DNA of 64,000 nucleotides from Clavelina lepadiformis (lineage: Eukaryota > Chordata > Ascidiacea > Aplousobranchia > Clavelinidae). This document shows positions 35,242-45,600 of this stretch, one piece after another. Position 1 is the stretch's first letter; each line of letters opens with the position of its first letter. The stretch is from the NCBI RefSeq assembly GCF_947623445.1, contig NC_135245.1, positions 4,285,501-4,349,500 of the forward strand, in the 5' to 3' direction. The translations under genes were made by a program, and so were the position numbers. The notes below the pieces were generated by a model that searched no databases, was not told where the DNA came from, and saw only the letters and a list, made by a program, of their open reading frames with translations.

Positions 35242-36444
35242 ATGTTGACAACAAAGATTTTCCAAAGTGAAACCAGATTTCTAAAAGCGAGATGGGGTTA
35301 TAAGTTGCTGCATAAATCTATGTCATCAAGAGAAAAGCGCCAACTGTATGCTGTAAAACCTGAAATCCAGAAAATTATGCAGCAGGAGGCAAAACCTATT
35401 GCTCCAAAAAAAACTTGGTTTAAATCCTACTCATCCATTGTGACGTTTATATTTTCAATGGTCGTCTGGACAATATGTGGAGTTTATGCATATGAAGTAC
35501 ACCAAAATAAAATCAAAAACCAAACGGACGATTCAATTGAACCTGAGCAAGCTGATGTTACTGAAGAGGAAGAAAAAACATTTCCAAACTTAATTAAACC
35601 CAAATCCCTTAAAAACAGAGGAATAATACTTGGTTCAAAAGGGTGGGAAGACTATAGAGACAAACACAAGCCCACAAATGTCTTTAATAATCCTTTTGTA
35701 CTCATCAATGAAGAAGATGGTATGGTTAATTTTGTTCACATTTGATAATAATATAGTTGACTGTGATATTTGAGCAACATGAAACATGCTTGACAAACTT
35801 AAAATCAACCTTGTTTTGTTTATGAAATCCAGACAGTATTTTTCACCATCAATGAAAATTGTCAAACTGGCATGTACAAATTACATTTTTATCAGATACA
35901 TGTTAAATTTTGTCATCAAATATTATCTGGTATCATGTGACCTGAAACTGCTCTCTTTTACCCATTGTTTTAGCAAAAAAGTCAGTTTTAGACCTATCTT
36001 TTATCGCAAACAAATAATTAGAAATTAATCAACCTAATGTTTAAAATTTGAACTCAAAAAATTAACAGGCTTATACAATTTACCAAGCATTAAGATTTTT
36101 TTGACTTTTTTAAAACTAATCTGGTGAAATAATCATAAAAAAAATGTTTAGACATTCTTTATGTTTGTTTGTATAATGAAGTGTATTATCAACAAGCAAA
36201 CCAAACTCGACTTATTTAATGATAGTATTTTATTTAAATTTTATGCACAGAAAAAGTGGAGATGGTTCAACGCGTTTTCAGTCAGCTGACGATGATCTCA
36301 GAAATTCCATTTCATCGAATAGAAAGAGATGAGGAAGGAAACCTTATGTTTGATAAAGATGGCTACCCGATTCAGAAACCACATCGCTTTATAGAATTAG
36401 TGAACTATTTGCGTGAATCAATAACCTCCTTTATTTTTGATTAA
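35242..36444 (+). CDS. Unrecognised single-pass membrane protein, 2 exons
   Basis: I do not recognise this protein. Exons 35242-35719 and 36251-36444 join in phase (donor GATG|GTATGG, acceptor tgcacag) to give 223 residues. The N-terminus (MLTTKIFQSETRFLKARWGY) is basic, nearly free of acidic residues and could be a mitochondrial presequence. One hydrophobic segment lies at about residues 65-85 (IVTFIFSMVVWTICGVYAY). It is followed by an acidic stretch (residues 97-112) and a conserved-looking polar C-terminus containing RDEEGNLMFDKDGYPIQKP. The second exon ends with a hydrophobic-acidic tail (SFIFD). AATAAA follows at 36520-36525. A mitochondrial inner-membrane factor is a guess from topology only. 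The exon join is supported by phase and splice sites, not by a known homologue. Confidence 0.7.
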
Positions 36445-36519
36445 ATCAAAGTGTTCTGTATGCGCAGCAAACCAAAGTATGTCATTCAATTGGAACTCAC
36501 CATCAATGCTATGTTTTTT

Positions 36520-36525
36520 AATAAA
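36520..36525 (+). promoter_or_regulatory. Likely polyadenylation signal of the 35242 gene
   Basis: AATAAA located 76 bases after the stop codon at 36444, at a normal distance for 3' end formation. Confidence 0.6.
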
Positions 36526-36686
36526 CTACAGTTATTTCATATTAGAAGGAAGATTCCGGATGTTCCCCTAAAACATTTCAACCAGCTTAGTCACGGTGCG
36601 TACGACATCTGTTTAAGAGGGGCAGAATGAAAAGTTTCTTATCCAAAGCCTGATGCAGCATATGAATAGCAGTATATACAATAAAG

Positions 36687-37046
36687 CAGGGGTCGGGAAC
36701 CTATGGCTCGCGAGCCAGATATGGCTCTTTTGATGACGGCATCTGGCTCGGAGATAAATCTAAGCTGGCATTTCTTAGCACAATTGTTACGAATAAAACT
36801 TTTCTGTTATTTGTAGTTTTGTAACTTCTGTACCATGCAGCACCAGAAATCGCATTAACAGTAATTAGCATGTTATTAAAGAGTAAATTCAGACATTTAC
36901 CGCTGTCTAAAATAGTTGGTTTTGCTTAAAAATGCACACGTTAGTTGCATTAGGTGTTGAAAAATATTATATGGCTCTAACGGAAATAAAAATTAACAAT
37001 ATGTGGCTTTCATGGCTCCTTCGCCAAAAAAGGTTCCCGACCCCTG
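36687..37046. mobile_element. hAT-like MITE, family A, copy 1
   Basis: Terminal inverted repeats CAGGGGTCGGGAACC and its inverse GGTTCCCGACCCCTG, flanked by perfect 8-base duplications caataaag (36679-36686, 37047-37054). Subterminal palindromic GGCTCGCGAGCC follows the left end. The 360-base element is non-coding. A second, closely related copy lies at 63605-63933. Terminal sequence and duplication length place it in the hAT superfamily. Confidence 0.92.
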
Positions 37047-37180
37047 CAATAAAGTCTTGATCAGTTTAGGCAGGGTATGATTGAAAGACTTTTTATAGTA
37101 AAAACAGATCACAAATCACAAAAATTTAAGGTCGAACAATTGTACTGTAAGTTAAAAATTTTCTTGGAACAATAGAAACA

Positions 37181-38365
37181 TTACCATTCCAAAGGAATAG
37201 TTCTACCATACTGTTTGCGTTCCGCCATGTCAATATCATACTTTTCTCTTATTTTTAAAATTATATCTTCAATATACTGTCCAGTTTTTCCCGATACCGG
37301 TATCACTTCGAGAGATTTTTCAAGTTTATCGATTTCCCTTTTTAATTTTGGGAACATCTCTGTTGCCCCAGGCAAGTCCACTTTGTTGGCCAGTACTATG
37401 CCAGGCCTTTTGGATAAACTAAAGTTGAAATGCTCAAATTCATACTGCATTTGCTCAATCTGTTTCCATGGGTCTGGCATGGTGAGATCTATTACATAAA
37501 GAAGAAAACGGCAACGTTCGATATGTTTCAAAAAACGAATTCCACGTCCTCTATTTCTATGGGCCCCTTCAATTATTCCGGGGGTATCAGCAATAGCTAT
37601 TTGAGTGAAGTCTTCGAAGTGCATTATGCCGACATGTGGAGTTAAAGTAGTGAAAGCATATGCTGCCACAGCGGGCCTTGCTTTTGTTAAGGCACGAAGA
37701 AGTGTTGATTTCCCAGCATTTGGAAAGCCAACCAATCCAGCATGTGCCAAAGTTCGCATTTCAACCCATAGTTCAGCAGTTTCACCCGACATACCTGAAG
37801 TGCACTGTTGTGGAGTTGTATTTACACTGCTGACAAAAAATTGGTTTCCTTTGCCGCCAACACCCCCTGTACAAGCAAGGTAATCATCCCCATCTTTTGA
37901 TAAATCAGCCAGGACTTCTTCCGTCTCATAACACCGTACTAATGTACCTAGAGGAACTTGGATGACTATGGATTTTCCATCTCTTCCAGCACCTTCTTTA
38001 GTTCCCCCATCCTTGCCACTTTGAGAATGGTACTGAGTTTTGAGATGCGCAAGTGTCTTGCAGTGCTTTTCTGCTACAATGATAACATCTCCTCCCCGTC
38101 CACCATTGCCTCCACACGGACCCCCAAAAGCAGTAATTTTGTCCCTTAGAAAACAAGATTTTCCATCACCACCTTTTCCAGCATTTACGATAATTCGTTT
38201 TTCATCAACAAATTTCTTGTATAACTGCTTCTCTGTCAAATTGGGCTTTGAGGAGGTGACTTTCTGCTTTCCACATTGTTGACATGACCAACCAAAGTTT
38301 CGACTTAAGTTGACAATAGCTGACTGAAGCAATTTCATGGAAGACAATAATTTCATTTCAAGCAT
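37181..38365 (-). CDS. MTG2: Mitochondrial ribosome-associated GTPase 2 (Obg family), intronless
   Basis: Obg-type GTPase that assists assembly of the mitochondrial large ribosomal subunit. The 394-residue protein is one open frame. Residues 1-45 are basic and suited to a mitochondrial presequence. Residues 51-210 form the glycine-rich Obg domain (NAGKGGDGKS, GGPCGGNGGRGGD, GGVGGKGNQ). The G domain follows: G1 GFPNAGKS at 213-220, G2 threonine at about 239-240, G3 DTPG at 260-263, G4 NKVD at 327-330 and G5 SGK at 358-360. Length fits mitochondrial Obg proteins (about 400) and there is no C-terminal TGS domain. An in-frame ATG four codons in (or the tenth codon) could also be used. Flanked by an hAT element beyond its 3' end. 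Confidence 0.95.
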   Translation of the reverse strand: MLEMKLLSSMKLLQSAIVNLSRNFGWSCQQCGKQKVTSSKPNLTEKQLYKKFVDEKRIIVNAGKGGDGKSCFLRDKITAFGGPCGGNGGRGGDVIIVAEKHCKTLAHLKTQYHSQSGKDGGTKEGAGRDGKSIVIQVPLGTLVRCYETEEVLADLSKDGDDYLACTGGVGGKGNQFFVSSVNTTPQQCTSGMSGETAELWVEMRTLAHAGLVGFPNAGKSTLLRALTKARPAVAAYAFTTLTPHVGIMHFEDFTQIAIADTPGIIEGAHRNRGRGIRFLKHIERCRFLLYVIDLTMPDPWKQIEQMQYEFEHFNFSLSKRPGIVLANKVDLPGATEMFPKLKREIDKLEKSLEVIPVSGKTGQYIEDIILKIREKYDIDMAERKQYGRTIPLEW

Positions 38366-39518
38366 TTATTCATGCAAACACTTTAGTACCTATAAAGACT
38401 AATATCTAAAATATAAACTAAGATGAAACAGTGTATATATGAGTTTGATATCAAAAAAGATATTTTTTAGATTATGGTGCAAGAGAATACAAATGCTTGG
38501 CTTGTTAAATTTATATTATGTAAGAAATCACAGTATTTCTACGCTACTTTGTGACATAGATTTAATTTAGAGGTTGCATATATTTCTTGTTTTCCATGTA
38601 GACTTAAACTTCTCTGCCTATAGAGCTATTGGAACAAAGTTCTTTTAAAGCTTGTGAGGGTTACGAAAAACATGATGGTAGGTTAACATCGCCACCAAAC
38701 CCACAAAATAGTTCAAGTTTAACAAATTTGCATTAAGTATTACAAACAACGATAAAAGAATATTATTGGGAATATAGCTAGAGCATTTTACCAAACATTA
38801 CAAACACATATAGTAAATCGTAGTTTGGAGTACCGTAAGCGCACAATACATGGATGAAGAACTCCACCCCAGGGACCGGAATCCTGTATCTATGGCCTAA
38901 AGATGAACAAACTCGGACCAGAATATAAAGTTTGCTTGCTGTTTTTGGGTGAAAAATCCCGGCGCAACAATAGCCATAACATGCGCAATTAATTTTTATC
39001 TAACCTAGCTCTTAGTACACTTTCTAATCTGGAACTCAGGTATCTCATGTTAAACATCATATGTATTTTTCATAATGGTATTTTTTTTCACATGCCCAAC
39101 TGCCCGAGGCTTAAATTTTCTCTGTAAACAGTCAACTTTGAAAATATTCCTGTACTTGAAATTAAATTTGCCTTTAAGCCCTGAACTGCATAGTATGGCC
39201 GTTTTCAGCAAGATCTTGGATGCGCAAGAATGCTCAGACCCATTGGAAGTTCACACTTAGGTGTGCAATTAACCAGTTTAACTTGTTCAACCTGTGCAAT
39301 CAATTGAAAATTGAGTGCACAGAAGTTCTGTCCGAGTCATTACATACAAAACAACGCACCTTTGTGTGGCACTGGGGCTCATGAAAAGCAGTATTTAGGT
39401 TTGTGCACCTATGCTAAATTCTGCAATCTGGTCTCGGTCCAAAGATGGTAACAAATCCTTAACAAATAACGTGTTTTCTATTAAAGAGTGACTATTTATT
39501 TAGGCTAGGTCACGCAGC

Positions 39519-39690
39519 CTTTTGTTAAAGATAGGCGTTTAAGTCAGGAGAATGCAAAATGCAGAAAGTTCAGATTACAGTTAGGCTATTTAGGTTAGGT
39601 TAATATTTTATAACAGTTATAAAATCTAAGTTATGTTAAACAAAAACTGTGAAAAACAGCTTCGAACTCACGATTTTTCCGATTTTTTCT
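39519..39690 (+). repeat. Dispersed direct repeat, copy 1
   Basis: Shares ordered blocks with 40182-40376: gttaaagataggcg near the start, taggttaggyt runs in the middle, a gttataa block, and aactgtgaaaaa followed by agcttcgaa and cacgattttt at the end. Spacing varies, so the copies have diverged by small indels. No coding content or terminal inverted repeats were seen. Confidence 0.65.
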
Positions 39691-40181
39691 ATTACCGTGT
39701 TCACCCTGCTTCTACTGTATAGTGCTTCAGGCTTTCAGTTTCTGGAAGGCATTGTTGGAAATTTTGTTTGGGGAAAATCCCTTTGCGAGAACTTGCAAAA
39801 AGAATTGCACATTATAGCAAAACTTGAACGCATTACATCAAATATAAGGTGAAGTGGGCAGTCGGTACTTCTAAAGTATTATTCACCCTATTAACCTGAG
39901 AAGTGAGGACAAAAATTTTATATAGATAATACGCCGGTTAATAAATGCAAACTCTGTTTTAAAAATCGCTTTGCCAGACCACGCAGCTCACAAGTAAAAA
40001 GATCAGTGTCTGATGAACATACAAGTGATATAACATATTGATACTATAGTGTCTATTCTACATTCTTTACAGTTATGTAGTATGCTATATTCTATGCATA
40101 CTATCAAGCTTTCTCCTGGAGGGCATTTCAAAATGTTTTCAATGGTGACGAAACAACAACTATTAAGAGTAACTATTTCAT

Positions 40182-40376
40182 AGTTAAAGATAGGCGGTTA
40201 GGTTAAGAGAATTCGTATGCATAAGCTTGATTTTAGACATTTAGAGTTTAATTAAAGTTACATTCAGATTAGAAGGTAGATTTAGGTTAGGCTTAGGTTA
40301 TTATGTTATAACATTTAAGTTAGATTACCAAGGAACTGTGAAAAATAGCTTCGAATACACGATTTTTTCCGTTGAA
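40182..40376 (+). repeat. Dispersed direct repeat, copy 2
   Basis: Partner of 39519-39690, same orientation, about 660 bases away. The best conserved block is aactgtgaaaaatagcttcg near its right end. Repeat family unknown. Confidence 0.65.
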
Positions 40377-42608
40377 ACACATTGTTACGCGGTTTATGTT
40401 GATTCAAGGTGAAGTATTTTTAAGCTGGACTGATTTAGTCATAATTATGGCACTAATTTTAGCATTTTCAGCAGTGTTTTCGGTGCGTCCTTTTATAAAT
40501 CAGCGGCTTAAAAATTAAAAATCGGTTGGTCCCAAGCTGGATTTATTAAGGGGATTCTACAGTATTTTTTTTCATGCACGATGCACTTGACCATGCTTTC
40601 ACAACTAATTGGTGGTGTGAATGGCGTAAAAGTGCAGAAAAAATAGTTTTCCTTCGTCTTTTACGACAGAACAACATTAAGTATTGAACCATAAAGACCA
40701 ACAAATCGGGTATAGGCTATGTAGTTTCTTGGTACATTGTGTACGATGTTTTTTAGTCCATTGCTGTCATTCACCAAAATATTTGATGTAGCCTATTCTA
40801 TCTCTCAACGGCAAAACAAGCCAAGAAGTAAAGGTAACTCAAATCTAGAATATGTTTGCCCAGGATAAACACAGGCTCGCAAACGAATTGTTTTGATTGA
40901 CACATGCTCAAGATATTTAGCAACAGACAAGCCAGGAATTGTCAATAGGCAAACACTTTCAGGATTGTTCTCTGGCTTCCATAATATTCCTTTTCTCCGC
41001 TTTGGTTGGCCTTTCAGTAATTAGCTAAATTTTACGCTTCTGGGCATTAGTCATAAAGCGTATTCAAATGACGATTGCGGGTAGATTCCAGACTCCAGAA
41101 CTTTGTCATGCCTGCTCTTTATTTTGCAAAAGGCAACCGAAAGTCCGAAACGACTAACTTGGGTAATAACTACGAAACGTGCGTATTATAGAACTAAAAG
41201 AATGAGCTCACTATAAGTTTACAGAAATCATTACGTAATGATGACATACATGCATGTTCTGTGGCCTAATCTTTTAAAAACACTGTACAAAGACGGTTGA
41301 AAAGTAATGGTCTACAACTTTTTAACATTAAAGATTTGTAACACCAAGAAACAGAACAGTTGGAAAACGTTGTCACAGTACAGTATATTGTTTTCTCCAT
41401 CACGCCGAGGTGCCAGATTTGTATCTCTCCAGGCGAGGGTAATATTTACACGCCGGTAGTCACGATCAGCGACAAAGGAATTACTACAGGTTTAGCTCAT
41501 AATTAAGGAAGCGATCGATTAAGTTCGAGATAATGGAGAAACAGCGATAAACAAGCGTGACAAACGGATGCGAGGTCGAAAACGAGAGCTTGCTTTGTTT
41601 GTACACCAATCCTGTTTTAATTCATTTCGTTAATCTTGTCCCCATTTTTTCAGTGCGTCGCGCTCGAAATTTTGCGGCCATTGTTGTGAATGATTCAAGC
41701 GTGACACACTGAAAAGCCCAGATAGGTTGCGACATACGCCAGATCATTGACATAAAACTGAGTGTGACAGTAGAACGTGTTTCGTCTCAACTTGTTAGAA
41801 GTGTAGTTGAAGGCTTTGTAAGTCTGTGTAAGTGGTCTACACCGTCTTTTATATAAGATGTGCTTGTGATTTCGAACTCAGATAACGTACAGCACTAGCA
41901 AGCAAGACGTAGGCTCGTAGGCTTAATGAACAGATTACTTTTGCTTAGAGTGCCTTTATGCCATAGTTTATGTCATTTTGAGTAACGTTAACATTAGTGT
42001 TATGCCTCACAGCTTACCAACCTTAAATACGTACGAAATACGTGACTTGTGACCGTTTTCACGATGCAACGTTTTAGATAGTTATCTATAGTTGAGGGGG
42101 GATTTGCCATTTTAAAAGCAGTTAACTTGCGTGCGCCGTAAATCAGATAAAAGCAATTAATAACTTATTTAAGATTAAAGCGCCCTTTCGTGCTTCAAGC
42201 ACCACAGATTATATGCGAGTATTCGTCACGAATATATTTAAAAAGATAATAATTAATCTACGCTGTGCATAAGAGGTGAGTCAAACGATGTTACATGGAC
42301 AGTAGTTGGTAACTGCAAGTTTCTTACTTAACGGTGTAATGTTTTGAATGTTGAGTGATATCAGAGGTGCTGGTATGGCGGTTGACATACGCCCACATGT
42401 TTTGATATTGCTTATGTTTTCACTTTCGGTGGCAGCTTTACTAGAAAAGCTTTCTTTGGGTGAAATGAACATTTTGTTATTAGAAAATTAAATTCGATGT
42501 GATTGCCGTTTCTGTGTACAGCAACTGATAAGCTGTAAGTAGTGCTGTTACAAGGTACGTAGCATACACTGGGGATTTTATTTCCGTGAAAGTGTATCCA
42601 ACGGCACA

Positions 42609-45600
42609 ATGGCTACAACTGACGCAGTAATTGAAGGTACAGGAAATTGTTCATCCACCGCTACCTGCTCAGACGAAGATGTTTTAATGAATCCGCACGT
42701 CGAGATACCGTTTTTGATCATCGTTATTTTAATTGGTAAGTTAAGTAAATAACTGCATGCAGCTTTCTATACCTCTGTTGTTGTTTGTCGTGGAGAATAA
42801 TTCTATTAATATACCCCTCTATAGAAGTTCAGTAGGGTATTGCTTCATGATTTCTGTATACGCAAGCTGTATAATCATTATTTTGAATACCTTTTTTAGT
42901 ATAGCCTTAACAATTAATATTTGAAATTTAATATTGCGAGTAGTCGTATTTAACGAATTAGTTACCATATTTATGGAGTCAATAGCTTAACGTTGTTATG
43001 TTTTTTCAGGTATAGTTGGTAATGTATTTGTAATTGGGGCCACTTTGGTTGAACGACAACTACGTAACATGGGCGTAACCTTCATTATCAATCTCGCCGT
43101 TGCTGATCTGATCATAACAGCTTGGTATTTACCAGTCGTACTGGCAAACGTCATCGCGGTAAGTGTTATAAATTTGACCGCCGCCTAAGCGCCAGAAAGA
43201 AAAGTTTATTACTTTCAGATTTCCCATCGGCGGTATTGTTTTGTGTACTCTTAGTTTTAACCCTTTTCATCGCTATTTCGGTTTCCTTGCCATTCGAGGA
43301 ACGTAGAATATCGAATTGCTTGTTACCCTTAAATGTCCATTTCCCAGTAGCTATGTGCTACTAATATAAAGGAGATGTAGGCAAAGTACAGCTCCATGTG
43401 TGTTTTGAACTAATTTTAAAACCTCAACAAACATTGCTCATCTGTTGGGTTGGTATGTTGCGTTTCTCCCTAATTGCAGTGGTCCTGCAACTGTCTAACT
43501 CTAAAGGTCTTGTTTTATGTTTTGAAAACAGGGTTACAGAAACGTTTTCGCGCATGCACAGTGGTTGTGCCACGCCACAGGTTTCTTGTCTGCATGGTGC
43601 TGTCAAGTATCTATGCTGACTTTAATGTTTATTGGCTTCAACCGATATTTCAAAGCAACCCGTGGTGAATTACATTCAAAATGGTTCCGAAGGAGGTAAG
43701 CCCAATGGTTTTTGTTTGGTTGAAGTTTCTGGTAGCGTAACACGCATCGGATGAACATTACGTACCTGTACTTCATTTCAAATGTTCTACTTACACATCA
43801 GGAACACCTACATTTAAGCTCTTTATATGTGAGTTTTCGGTGCGTGTACGAGATGATGTTCATTACGAATACATTGTTGACTCTCTTAACACTTAACTCA
43901 TCCTTTTTTCCAGATTGATAACATTCTTCGTCATTTTCATATGGGTCGAGTGTTTCCTGGTCGCACTGCCGTTAATTATTGGCTGGTTTGGTGAGTCACA
44001 ACACATTTGCTTATCTTAACCTTTTAGGATATTCGAGTAGTACAACAAAGAAATTGTCAAATCCAAGTGATAATTGAACGTTAATGGAAACTGTATTGTA
44101 AAGTAATCACATTTTATGGTTTTTACTATGAGGTTAGGAATGTCCAATAAGAAGTAATTTACTGTTAGGTAAAAATTTCTATGCTGTTTACCTCGCGTTC
44201 ATCGATTAGTCACCAGTTACCCATAAAATGGTCAAAATTAAATCGATTTGTACCACTTACGCGTAATAACAACGTGAAGCGGCTCACCCCAACGTTAATA
44301 TTTCCAGGTATGGGAGAGTCCACCACCCCGGCAATGATTCGTTTCGATCCTCAGATGGTGGCTTGCATGTGGAACGACCACGTCGCCCCCGGATATAACA
44401 TCTTCCTCGTGGTGATCGCCATTTTCATCCCGATTCTGGCAACTGTCTTCTTCTACATTTCCATATTATTGTACGTATAGCATTAGCGTAAGATTGACTT
44501 TGATATTGATGTTACTTGACGCGATATACGCTTACTACTCGTGTTTTTAAGCGGTTGACCTTAGGATTTGGTAGCTTCTTTCGATCTTCTTCACACAGAT
44601 TATTTTCCAAATTTTAACTGCGCTTCCAAACAATTGACTTTTGGTGATTGATGTGTGAAATGAAAGAGACTTTGCTGTCTCTGCTTTTACGTACTTTCAC
44701 AAATGCAATTTAAAGCAAGGGAATTTATTAAGCGCAACAAAAACGCAGGTTAGGTCTACGTAGGTCAAAGTGCTTGATATATACAGGCCAACACCAGGTT
44801 ATACGTCAAAAGGCATAAATGTTTCATTTTAGTTGCGCGGTATTGATCAATCGTTTGCGGTTTTATCCGCATCCGGTATTTTAGTACCAGCCCAACATCA
44901 GAACGGCGTGATAGCGGAAACGAAAACAGATACAAACTACTATCCTATTAGTAATACTATTAACTGATTTAATTTACTTCTGTTCACTTACTTCTATTAG
45001 GCTACATTTACAAGAGTGATAGATGATGCGTACGGTTTTGTCCTGTTAAGCAGGGTCTTTGTATAGGCGCGATGAACTAGTGAACGCATATAGGTTATCG
45101 GATTATCTTAGCCGCCGCTTTTTTCCGGCCAATAAATCTTATTTGTTTATCCGTTGTGAATGCACTATTTAATTTTGGTGCGCTGTTGTGGAAAGCGGTT
45201 TTTCTTCTACTCATTCTGAGTCGTGTTTAACGAGTGGGCGAACGTGTAGGTGTGCTGTGTGAATACCAACCCAAGTGACAATTCTTGATTAACTTACATG
45301 TAGAACCTCAATCCAATTGCCATCAAGATTAGCTGAGCTTATTCGAAAACTAAGTCAGCTCTTAAATCGCGTGAGTCATTACCACGCTTGACAATTCGTC
45401 ATTATGACATCACTATAAGTAGTTAAAACCATTTCACCATCTGTGGGCCTTGCTTCGAAATTTGATCTGTCCTTTTATTAAAAAATAGTTAGCCATCTGT
45501 CTTCGTTTTAACGAGCGGCGACAACTTCTTTTTTGAACTGTGCGCTTTAGCTCCGTGAGAAACTGTTTTCCCTGTTAGCTCGTACAACAAAAAACGTCCA

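Larger units (their letters stand above)
38366..42608. other. Gene-poor region between MTG2 and the GPCR
   Basis: About 4.2 kb shared as upstream sequence by two divergent genes. It contains a pair of diverged direct repeats (39519-39690 and 40182-40376) and otherwise no supported gene. Short open frames lack codon or family signal. The last kilobase before 42609 is richer in CpG than the rest and probably contains the GPCR promoter. Confidence 0.5.
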
